This document shows positions 25,538 to 34,325 of a stretch of DNA of 64,000 bases, piece after piece. Position 1 is the stretch's first letter; each line of letters begins with the position of its first letter. Location: assembly GCA_016792625.1 (NCBI GenBank), contig JAEUKK010000050.1, positions 98,901 through 162,900 on the forward strand, given 5' to 3'. The position numbers and the translations under genes are program-made. This stretch comes from Deltaproteobacteria bacterium (GTDB lineage: Bacteria > Myxococcota_A > UBA796 > UBA2385). The notes beneath the pieces are model-generated. The model had not been told where the DNA came from, ran no database searches, and was given only the letters and a program-made list of their open reading frames with translations.

Positions 25538-27004
25538 TCAGTGGCCCGCGCTGCGCTGCGCCCGGGCGTTCCACAAGCGCAGCGTAAGCCCCAGCCCCAG
25601 CGCCGACACCGGCACCATCAGCCCCGGCCACCACAGCCAATTCGCCGGATCGGTCGCCGGGCCGGTCAGGCTGCCGTCGGGGTTGAGCTGCTCTTTGGGC
25701 AGGGCCAAGGCGTAGGAGAAGCTCATCACCGCGGTGCCCAAGTAGACGAAGCCGTCGATGATCCCGACGGCGACGCCGACGTTTTGGCGGCCACCAAAGT
25801 CCATCGAGGCGGTGCCCGAGAGCATGCCGTGCACGCCGATGACCGCGGTCGACATCAGCAGCACCAGCACCCCGACCACCGGCGGAATGTCGTAGGTGAA
25901 GCACAAGATCAGCGCGCCGGTGAGCATCGTGGCGTAGAGCAGGGCCGCGACCGGCCCCCGCCGGCTGCCGAAGAGGCGGTCAGAGATGATGCCCGCCACC
26001 ACGCCGCCGAGGATGCCCGCGCAGCAGAGCAGCATGCCCCAGTTTTCATATACATAGCTGGACTTCAGGTGCAGCACCGCGTCGGTCTGCTTCGCGAAGG
26101 TGCGGAACCACTGCATGATCGCCTGGCGCATAAAACCCGAGCAGAACTCGACCAGCGCGATGGTCATGACCGCGGGGTTGCGCAGCATGCGGCCGAAGAC
26201 CGCGGCGGCGCCGAGGCGCTCGCCCGGGGGCCCGCTCGCGTCGCCGGTGTCGAAGTCGTCGAGGCCGGCCTCAGCGGGGCTGTTCTTGACCGCGACCACA
26301 TCGATGGCCAGGGCGACCAGCAGCAGCACCCCTGGCACGAAAAAGACGTGCCGCACGCCGGCTTGCTCGAGGATCATGCGGCCGAGGTCAAATGCGAAGT
26401 AGATGCCCAGGCTGATGAGCACGCCGAAGATGGCGCCGAAGACCCCGCGCTCTTTGAGGTGGAACCAAGGCGCGTTGGCCTTGACCACCGCGACCGCCCC
26501 AAAACTCTGAAAATACATGTTGATGCTGTAGAGCGCGGCGTAGAGGGCGACGAAGTGCTCGCCGATGAACCCCGCCATCGGCCCGCCGGTCGAGAGCTGC
26601 GTGGCCCCCACGCCCATCAACAGGTTGCAGGCCGCCGCGCCGGCCGCCGCGGTGAGGATGGCGCCCTTGCCGCCGAAGCGGTCGGTCAGCGGCCCATTGA
26701 GGATGAACGAGAAGCCGTAGACGACGGTGCCCGCGCCGAAAATGAGCCCGAAGTCGGCGTTGCCCATGAGCGCCGCGCCGTCGGCCCCGCGCATCTCAGA
26801 GAAGGCGCCCTTGGCGACCTCGAGGTTGTAGCGGGCCATGTAGAGCAGCGCGTAGGTCAGGCCCAGCGGCAGCCAGTTGAGCACGCGGCGGCGACGGAAG
26901 GCCCCGCTGTGCGCCACGCCCTCGACCTTGGGCAGCGTGCCCAGGACCAGCGCGACCACCACGAGCAGCACGAGGATGGGGACGAAGCGTTCGAGCTGCT
27001 GCAC
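25538..27004 (-). CDS. MFS transporter, organophosphate:phosphate antiporter-like
   Basis: The 488-residue membrane protein has about 12 helices. The N-terminal part (LGLTYALLYMARYNLEVAKG) and GVVAGIISDRLFGSRRGPVA fit the GlpT/UhpT/PgtP subgroup of the major facilitator superfamily, which exchanges phosphate for glycerol-3-phosphate or sugar phosphates. The usual Arg in 'MARYNL' that contacts the phosphate is present. Its substrate is not defined. An N-terminal extra helix of about 25 residues precedes the core. Confidence 0.85.
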   Translation of the reverse strand: MQQLERFVPILVLLVVVALVLGTLPKVEGVAHSGAFRRRRVLNWLPLGLTYALLYMARYNLEVAKGAFSEMRGADGAALMGNADFGLIFGAGTVVYGFSFILNGPLTDRFGGKGAILTAAAGAAACNLLMGVGATQLSTGGPMAGFIGEHFVALYAALYSINMYFQSFGAVAVVKANAPWFHLKERGVFGAIFGVLISLGIYFAFDLGRMILEQAGVRHVFFVPGVLLLVALAIDVVAVKNSPAEAGLDDFDTGDASGPPGERLGAAAVFGRMLRNPAVMTIALVEFCSGFMRQAIMQWFRTFAKQTDAVLHLKSSYVYENWGMLLCCAGILGGVVAGIISDRLFGSRRGPVAALLYATMLTGALILCFTYDIPPVVGVLVLLMSTAVIGVHGMLSGTASMDFGGRQNVGVAVGIIDGFVYLGTAVMSFSYALALPKEQLNPDGSLTGPATDPANWLWWPGLMVPVSALGLGLTLRLWNARAQRSAGH

Positions 27005-27101
27005 CTGCGCTCCGAGGGGGGAGGGGCCGCGCCAGCGCGCGCCAGTTCACCGGGGGAAGGCCGAGCCTACACCAGGTCGCCTGCCGCGGTGCTCGGCTCG
27101 A

Positions 27102-27797
27102 TCAGCGCGCGGCCAGCGCCCGGTCGACCGCGGCCCGCAGCCGTTCTGCTGCTTCGGCGTTCAGCGCGCCCTCTTCGCGGTGCAGCACGACGCCCTGGTC
27201 GTCGACCAGCCAGGTCTGGGGCACCTTGTCGAAGCCCACCTGCAGCGCGCGGAAGAAGGCCTCAGGGTCGACGTTCTCGCCGAGCACGGCCGAGGGCCAG
27301 CTCAGGGCGTGGCCGGCGCCGAAGTTCTCGACGTGGACGACGATGTCCTCCTCGTCACCGCGGGGGTCGAAGAGGTCCCACGACAGGCCGATCATCGCGA
27401 CCGCGGGGGAGAGCTCGGCGGCGAGGGCGCGGAGCAAGGGGAGCTCTTCGACGCAGGGGATGCACCAGGTCGCCCAGTGATTGACCAAGCGGAGGCCATA
27501 GCCCGGCGCGATCAGGGCCTGAGCGCCGTCAATGTCGACGAGGCGTGTGCCCGCGGGCCGATCCCAGGGCAGGGCCAGCCGACGGGCGGGGTGGGTCGGC
27601 GCGGCCGGGGCGGCGGTCGGGCGGGGCGCGGCGGCCCGGGGCGCGGGGGCCGGCGGCGGAGCCGCGGACCGCTGCGGCCGGACCGGGGCCGGCGGCGGGC
27701 CCGCTTCGCCCGGGCGCTCAAAGAGGCCATCCTTGCCCACGCGGGTCGAGATGTGGACCAGGGCGCGCCGCGCCAACGAACGGATGGTGCCCATCAA
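27102..27797 (-). CDS. TlpA-like thioredoxin-fold protein
   Basis: The 231-residue protein's C-terminal ~150 residues form a thioredoxin-like domain of the TlpA/ResA type with the redox motif WCIPC (within NHWATWCIPCVEELPLL) and the usual cis-Pro region at VPQTWLVDDQG. The N-terminal 80 residues are basic and then Pro/Ala-rich. No convincing signal peptide or membrane anchor is visible, which is odd for a family normally periplasmic. An alternative start inside the Pro-rich stretch would not add one. It sits upstream of no cytochrome gene. Confidence 0.85.
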   Translation of the reverse strand: MMGTIRSLARRALVHISTRVGKDGLFERPGEAGPPPAPVRPQRSAAPPPAPAPRAAAPRPTAAPAAPTHPARRLALPWDRPAGTRLVDIDGAQALIAPGYGLRLVNHWATWCIPCVEELPLLRALAAELSPAVAMIGLSWDLFDPRGDEEDIVVHVENFGAGHALSWPSAVLGENVDPEAFFRALQVGFDKVPQTWLVDDQGVVLHREEGALNAEAAERLRAAVDRALAAR

Positions 27798-27821
27798 AAA
27801 CTCCTGCGCGCGGCGGCGGGC

Positions 27822-28559
27822 TCAGCGCGCCTCGACGCCCGGCGGGAGCGCCGGGCGGGCCGTGGGTGCGGGCGGCGCGTCGACCCGCGGCTCTACCTCG
27901 CCGCGCACCTCGGCCCACACCAGCCACTTGCCGGCCTCGTGCCGGTAGATCCAGGCCGAGAGCGGGTCGGCCACCGACTCGGCGATGCGGCGGGCGCCCA
28001 CGGCGACCACCTTGTCGAAGTCGGCGGCGCCCGGCGTCCAAAACAGCAGCGTGCCCCGCTCGGGGAAGGCCACGACCAGATCACTCGTGCCCGCGGCGTC
28101 TTCGAGGCGCTTTGGCTCGAGCAGGGCCAGCGCCTCGGCTGCGTCGTCGCCTTGGCGCAGGAAGTAGCGGCCGGGCATGCCCTCGACGGTCGCCGGCTGG
28201 GGTGGGCGGGCCGCCCAGGCCTTGGCCGCGGCGCGGATCGCCCGCTCGCGCACGGCCGCGGGGGCCTCGCCCCAGCGCGCGGCGTCCTCTTCGGTGACCA
28301 GGCGCCAGCGCTCGCCGTCTTTGACCCGCAGGCAGACCTGCAGGCCGTCGGCGGCGCGCTCACACAGCGCCACCGCCGCGGGGCCCGCCCGGCCGTCGGC
28401 GAGGGCCGCGGCGCTGTGCTGGTCGGGCACCTCGCTGCGCTCGGCCGACAGGCGCACCGCGGGGGGCGCCGACCAAGCGGGGCCGGCCGCCAGCGCGCCG
28501 AGGGCGAGCAGCGCGCGGCCCGTGGCCCGGCGGGCGCTACTCAGAGACCGTGTAGGCAT
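27822..28559 (-). CDS. exported hypothetical protein
   Basis: The 245-residue protein has an N-terminal signal peptide (RALLALGALAAGPAWSA). The mature domain has no recognised family. Notable segments are ALCERAADGLQVCLRVKDGE with two Cys, and LVVAFPERGTLLFWTPGAADFDKVVAVGARRI. The start at 28559 overlaps the end of the cNMP-binding gene by 23 nt, suggesting coupling. The TlpA-like gene follows after 24 nt. The trio cNMP-binding, this protein and thioredoxin probably forms one operon. Confidence 0.7.
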   Translation of the reverse strand: MPTRSLSSARRATGRALLALGALAAGPAWSAPPAVRLSAERSEVPDQHSAAALADGRAGPAAVALCERAADGLQVCLRVKDGERWRLVTEEDAARWGEAPAAVRERAIRAAAKAWAARPPQPATVEGMPGRYFLRQGDDAAEALALLEPKRLEDAAGTSDLVVAFPERGTLLFWTPGAADFDKVVAVGARRIAESVADPLSAWIYRHEAGKWLVWAEVRGEVEPRVDAPPAPTARPALPPGVEAR

Positions 28560-29082
28560 CCACCAGCTCGGCCATCTTGCGCGTCAGGCTGTCCTCGGGG
28601 CCCGGGTCTTGGGCGCCGCGCACGGTCGAGAGCTGGGCGGTCAGGTTGCGCTGGCGCTGGCAGAGCACGCGGGCCATGGCGAGCACGAGCTTGTAGGCGG
28701 CGAGGCTGCCGGTCTCGAGCAGGTCTTCGAACTCGTCGCGGCGCACGCGGAAGACCACGCCCTCGCCCCGGGCGGTCACGTTGGCCGAGCGGCTGCTGCC
28801 ATCGAGCACGGCCATCTCGCCGAAAATGGCCCGGCTCTCAAGCAAGGCGATGACCCGCGAACCACCCTCAGTCAGGTTCTTGGTCACCACCGCGGTGCCC
28901 TGGAAGATCACGTACCAGGAGTCACCCGGGTCGTCTTCGCGGAAGATGACCTGCCCGTCACGCAAGCGCTGGATCTGCATGATGTGCACGATCTCGGCGA
29001 GCTCGCTGGGATCAAGGTCCTCGAACAGCGGCGTTTGGAGGAGGAAGGAGATCACCTCCTCCAAGGTGAGCGGATGGTCCAT
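28537..29082 (-). CDS. cyclic-nucleotide-binding domain protein (CRP-like sensor, no DNA-binding domain)
   Basis: The ATG at 29082 gives 181 residues. A cNMP-binding beta-roll spans about residues 15-135 with LFEDLDPSELAEI, the FREDDPGDSWYVIFQGTAVV turn and the phosphate-binding cassette FGEMAVLDGSSRSANVTA, which keeps the Gly-Glu and Arg of functional domains. The C-terminal ~45 residues are helical and lack a helix-turn-helix, so it is unlikely to be a transcription factor itself. It is probably a ligand-responsive regulatory subunit; the partner is unknown. Confidence 0.88.
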   Translation of the reverse strand: MDHPLTLEEVISFLLQTPLFEDLDPSELAEIVHIMQIQRLRDGQVIFREDDPGDSWYVIFQGTAVVTKNLTEGGSRVIALLESRAIFGEMAVLDGSSRSANVTARGEGVVFRVRRDEFEDLLETGSLAAYKLVLAMARVLCQRQRNLTAQLSTVRGAQDPGPEDSLTRKMAELVDAYTVSE

Positions 29083-29389
29083 CGAGGGTGCTCCGGAGAG
29101 GGCCGCGCGCGCAGCGGTCGGGCCGCAGACTGGCGGTGAGGGGGCCCGCGACCTCTGCGCGGGGCGGTGGGCGGGGCGCGGCCGGGCTTGCGCGGGGCGC
29201 TGGCCGGGTCCGACGCGGCGGCTGCAGGTTCGCGCACGGGGCCCCGCGTGTCCAGCTGACCGCGGCGGACAGGGCCCGATGGTGGCAATCTTCGACAGGT
29301 GCGGGGCGCGGCGGCGTGGCGCGCAGCCGCGGCGCGGCGGGCGCGGCGCGATAGACGCGCGGGTGCGGCGCGGCCGCGGGGAGGTGCCT
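29083..29389. other. intergenic region between divergent genes
   Basis: This 307-nt GC-rich gap separates the cNMP-binding gene (minus) and the small gene at 29390 (plus). It should hold promoters for both directions, but no convincing -35/-10 pair, repeat or conserved open frame is seen. Confidence 0.5.
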
Positions 29390-29653
29390 ATGGGGGCAGA
29401 CCAGCGAGACGGGGGCCGAGACCAAGGCCAGGGCGCCGGGGGCCTGCTCGGCAAGGCGCGGGCGGCGGTGGGCGGCGGCCTGCGGGCCCAGCTCAAGTCC
29501 GGCGTGCGTCGCGTGATCGACCGCCTCTCGGGCGAGCACAGCGCCGCCGCGCCCGAGACTCTGCAGGGCTACGCGCGGCCGGGCGTGCCCCGCGAAGACG
29601 CCGAGGTGGTCATGGCCAAGCTCCACCGGCCGGCGGGCAGCGACGGCAGCTGA
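29390..29653 (+). CDS. small basic hypothetical protein
   Basis: The ATG at 29390, with GGGGAGG eight nt upstream, gives 87 residues. It is Gly/Arg-rich with a central amphipathic helix (AQLKSGVRRVIDRLSGEH) and an LQGYARPGVPREDAEVVMAKL tail. No family is recognised. It is followed after 66 nt by the trypsin-co-occurring-domain gene on the same strand. A longer in-frame reading upstream runs antisense to the cNMP gene and is rejected. Confidence 0.55.
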   Translation: MGADQRDGGRDQGQGAGGLLGKARAAVGGGLRAQLKSGVRRVIDRLSGEHSAAAPETLQGYARPGVPREDAEVVMAKLHRPAGSDGS

Positions 29654-29719
29654 GCCCCGCTGCGGGCCTCAAGGCGCCGCTCTCCCCGGTCGATGGGGGG
29701 CGCGCGGAGGAGGCTGCGC

Positions 29720-30028
29720 ATGCTTTTAGAGACCCGGATCGGGGGCAAGGTGCCCCTCTTCGTCGACTGCGAGACGGTCGGCGGCTTTGACAAAGGTGGC
29801 GGCGCCGGGGGCTTTGATCCCGACGAGGTGGTCGAGAACGTCGTGAAGACGGCCTCGGGCCTCGCCCAGGCGCTCGCGGCCTCGGCCACTGGCGCCGCTG
29901 AGGCCCGGCCGGTGCCCGCGGCCATCGAGCTCGAGTTCGGCCTGCGGGTCGACAGCAACGCAATGATCAGCGTGGCCCAGAACCCGTCCCAGGGGCAGTT
30001 CAAGGTGCGGGTGCGCTGGGGGGGCTGA
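29720..30028 (+). CDS. trypsin-co-occurring domain 1 protein (CU044_2847 family)
   Basis: The ATG at 29720 with GCGGAGGAGG upstream gives 102 residues. The shape matches the Trypco1/CU044_2847 family: an N-terminal beta segment (PLFVDCETVGGF), a middle helix (ENVVKTASGLAQALAAS) and the hallmark C-terminal strand pair IELEFGLRVDSNAMISVA with GQFKVRVRW. In many genomes this domain is encoded beside trypsin-like proteases or NACHT/effector genes and is thought to act in protease-dependent signalling or defence. No such protease lies nearby. The 3' end overlaps the convergent acyltransferase gene by 29 nt. Confidence 0.75.
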   Translation: MLLETRIGGKVPLFVDCETVGGFDKGGGAGGFDPDEVVENVVKTASGLAQALAASATGAAEARPVPAAIELEFGLRVDSNAMISVAQNPSQGQFKVRVRWGG

Positions 30029-30569
30029 GCCCGCCGACGGGCCCCAGCGCCGCGGCGAGATCACCCTCCACGGCGATGTAGTCGACGGTCAGCCGGGCAA
30101 AGGGCAGGGGGATGAGCTGCCGGTCCCAGGTCGGCAGGCGAACCGCCGGCCGCGCCGCGCAGCGCACCGCCCAGAGCGGCGCGAAGTGGCCGAGAGCGGC
30201 GGCGCCGGGCTTGGGTGCGCCGGCCGGCCCCCGCGGCCCATCCACCGCGAGCACGACGCGCGCGCCCTCCCCGAGCGCCCGCGCCGCAGACCGCAGCGCG
30301 GCCGCACCCCCTTTGCTCGACCCGCCGCGGATCGGCGCGAAGCCCCAGGCCGCGAGCAGGGCGCTGAGCCGCGCGCCGTCTTCGCTCCACGAGATCAGCG
30401 GGCGCAGGCCCACCCCGCGGTGCAGCAGGCTCAGCGCGGCGAGCTCGCCGTGCCAGAGGCTGAGCACGGCCGGCCCCTCGGGCAGCGCGCCCCGGCGCTC
30501 GACGCGCCAGGTCCAGGCGAGGGCGACGAGCAGCGCGCCGATCAGGCGAAGGAGCAGCGGGACCTCCAG
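30000..30569 (-). CDS. DUF374/lysophospholipid acyltransferase-like protein
   Basis: The frame encodes VLSLWHGELAAL, GSSKGGAAALRSAARAL, VVLAVDGPRGPAGAPKPGAAAL and RLPTWDRQLIPLPFARL, which is the DUF374 (lysophospholipid acyltransferase superfamily) pattern with the conserved Trp-His and DGPRGP motif. The family has an N-terminal membrane helix, and the sequence upstream of the first GTG (30467) encodes exactly that (LIGALLVALAWTW). The frame upstream has no ATG, GTG or TTG before a stop at 30675. A CTG near 30569 is therefore proposed as the start (189 residues). The start is uncertain; the family call is firmer. Confidence 0.7.
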   Translation of the reverse strand: MEVPLLLRLIGALLVALAWTWRVERRGALPEGPAVLSLWHGELAALSLLHRGVGLRPLISWSEDGARLSALLAAWGFAPIRGGSSKGGAAALRSAARALGEGARVVLAVDGPRGPAGAPKPGAAALGHFAPLWAVRCAARPAVRLPTWDRQLIPLPFARLTVDYIAVEGDLAAALGPVGGLSPPSAPAP

Positions 30570-30639
30570 CGGGCGGGGCCCGGCCCGGTGCGCTGTGCTA
30601 GACGCCCGCCGCGGGCGTGGTCCCGCGAGGGGAGGGCGC

Positions 30640-32046
30640 GTGCCGTTCGCCGCCGGAGAGCTGGTGTTGGGGCGCTATCGTGTGGTCGAGGCCCTGGCGC
30701 CCTGGGGTGAGCTTCTGCGTTGGTCGGCCCGCGACGAGGCCCTTGGGGTCGAGGTGGAGCTCTGCGCCCCCACCGCGGGCGCGGCCCTGCGCCCGGGCGC
30801 GGCCGAGGCCTGGGCGGCGGCTTGGGCGCCAGGTCGCCCTGAGATCGACGGTCTGGTGGCCCCTCTCGACGTCGGCTTCGAGCGCGGTCGCCCGGTGGGG
30901 GTGCGGCCGGCGGGCCTGCGCCCTGCGGCCCCGCGGCTGCCGCCCGAGGCCCTGCCGGGGCTGGTGGATAGCCTCGGCCCGGCGTTCTCCGCCGCGGGGC
31001 CGCGGTGGGCCAGTCGCTATTTGGCGGTCGACGCGGCGGGCCGGGCGGCGGTGGCCCCCGACGGGCTGCCCCCGGCCGACGGTGATCCGGCTGGCCCGGC
31101 GGCGGAGCTCTGGCGCCGCCTGACCGGTCGGGCGCCCGATGGTCGCCCCGCTGCCCAGCTCGCCCCCGGCTTGAGCCCCGCGCAGACCGACATGCTGGAC
31201 GCCATCCTCGTCGCCTTACCCAGCGTGGCCCAAGCAGCCCGACCGCTGCTGCCCGCCGCCGAGGGCGCCGCGCTGGCGCATCCGGCGGGCCCCGCTCCGG
31301 CGCCGCGCGCGCGCCCGCGGCTGGGCGGCGGGGCCTACTATGTCGTCGCTGACGGTGATCTCGCTAGGCCTGCGCTCGGCCGAGCCGCCGCGCTCAGCGG
31401 GCTCAGCGCGCCCGCCTTGGTGGCCGCGGCGGGCGGCGGCGGGCCCCTCCCGCTGGGCCGGGCGGCCGATCCGGCAGAGGCGGCGGCGCGCGCCGCGGCG
31501 CTCCGGGCTGCCTTGCCAGTGCGGGTGGTCGAGGCCGCCGCGCCGACCAGCGCGCTCATCGGCGCGACCATCCTCGGCCTGGTCGGCCTGATCTCGCTCG
31601 CCGCGGGCGCGGTGAGCGCCCTGTTCACCCTGGGCCTCGGCGCGCTGATCGCGCTCGCCTTCGGGGCGCTGACCCTGGTCGGGGCGGGGCTGCTTGGGCA
31701 GCGGGCGCTCGCGGGCCGGGCCGCCGCCGCCGCCCTCGAGGCGCGCTGGCGGGCGCTGGTCGAGGCGCCCGGGCCCGACGCCGTCGAGGGCGCGCTGGCC
31801 GGTGCCCGGGCGGCCGTGCTGCAGAGCGGGCTGCCCGAGGTGGCGGTGATCGACCTGCTCGACGGGATTGACGACTTAGAGGCTGATCTGCCCGCCGGCG
31901 TCGGCGCAGCTGAGGTCGAGGCGCTCTTGGCGCCGGTGCTCGCCGCCGCGACGGCGCCCGCCGGTGCACCCCCCGCGCCAGCCCCCGGCGCCGCCGCCGC
32001 GCTCGCCCAACGCGCCCGGGCGGCCCAAGGCCTTCGCTCGGGCTGA
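30640..32046 (+). CDS. kinase-like (degenerate) membrane protein
   Basis: A GTG at 30640 with GAGGGGAGG upstream gives 468 residues. The first 30 residues (LVLGRYRVVEALAPWGELLR) look like a Ser/Thr kinase N-lobe, but no VAIK lysine, HRD or DFG motif follows, so any kinase fold is catalytically dead. A middle region of about 70 residues (residues 225-300) is Ala-rich alpha/beta. Two membrane segments at about 305-350 (IGATILGLVGLISLAAGAV, FTLGLGALIALAFGALTLVG) precede a helical C-terminus. It may be a signalling adaptor. Its divergent neighbour is the DUF374 gene. Confidence 0.7.
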   Translation: MPFAAGELVLGRYRVVEALAPWGELLRWSARDEALGVEVELCAPTAGAALRPGAAEAWAAAWAPGRPEIDGLVAPLDVGFERGRPVGVRPAGLRPAAPRLPPEALPGLVDSLGPAFSAAGPRWASRYLAVDAAGRAAVAPDGLPPADGDPAGPAAELWRRLTGRAPDGRPAAQLAPGLSPAQTDMLDAILVALPSVAQAARPLLPAAEGAALAHPAGPAPAPRARPRLGGGAYYVVADGDLARPALGRAAALSGLSAPALVAAAGGGGPLPLGRAADPAEAAARAAALRAALPVRVVEAAAPTSALIGATILGLVGLISLAAGAVSALFTLGLGALIALAFGALTLVGAGLLGQRALAGRAAAAALEARWRALVEAPGPDAVEGALAGARAAVLQSGLPEVAVIDLLDGIDDLEADLPAGVGAAEVEALLAPVLAAATAPAGAPPAPAPGAAAALAQRARAAQGLRSG

Positions 32047-32192
32047 TCGGCCGGCGGGGCCGAGGGCCCCGGGGCCTGCGCGCGGGGTAGGCTGCGGGGG
32101 TGCGGGGCGGTCGCGTCCGGGTCGCGGCCTGCGATCGGCGCCCGCGAGGCCCCGCAGCCCTCCACAGCGCCCTCTGCGCAGCGCGGCAGACC

Positions 32193-33950
<1,758 letters not shown>

Positions 33951-33985
33951 GGCCCCCGGGGTCAGGGCGAAGGCAGGGCCTGATC

Positions 33986-34125
33986 GGGCGCCCAGGGCCC
34001 CCCTCCGCGCTCGGCCGCGGGCCCGGCGGGGGCGCCGTCGGCGCGGGGCGCCGCCGGGCTCCCCCGCCGCGCGGCCTCGGTCGCTGCGCGACCGCCGCTG
34101 CGCGGCGCGCTCCGGTCGGCCGGGC
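33986..34125. repeat. intergenic dispersed repeat, copy 2
   Basis: Inverted relative to the copy at 21272-21397. It lies in the 375-nt gap 33951-34325 downstream of the carbamoyltransferase gene. It holds two adjacent hairpins: 34078-34094 (seven-bp stem, loop TGC) and 34093-34107 (six-bp stem, loop TGC). In the other copy both loops read TCC on the matching strand. The rest of the gap (34126-34325) shows no gene or clear signal apart from the ribosome-binding region before 34326. Confidence 0.7.
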
Positions 34126-34325
34126 GCGGCGCCGCTTTGACAGCGCGCGCACAGGCGCCGGCCCCGCGGCCTGCGGTCGGGCGCGGTCGAGAGCGGGCCT
34201 CAGCGCGTCAACTTCGGCGACGGCCTGTGTGTCGTTGTCGAGAATAACGCGCAACACGCTGTCTTCGCCGCCCTCCCGCGCGCTTTGGGGCTCGGATACC
34301 CCCGCCCTCCCCGGTGGAGGTGCCC

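Noticed and set aside
27822..28559. Assignment to DUF1444 (YtpQ-like)
   Set aside because: Only a short stretch (ERGTLLFW) is suggestive; the rest does not support a confident family call.
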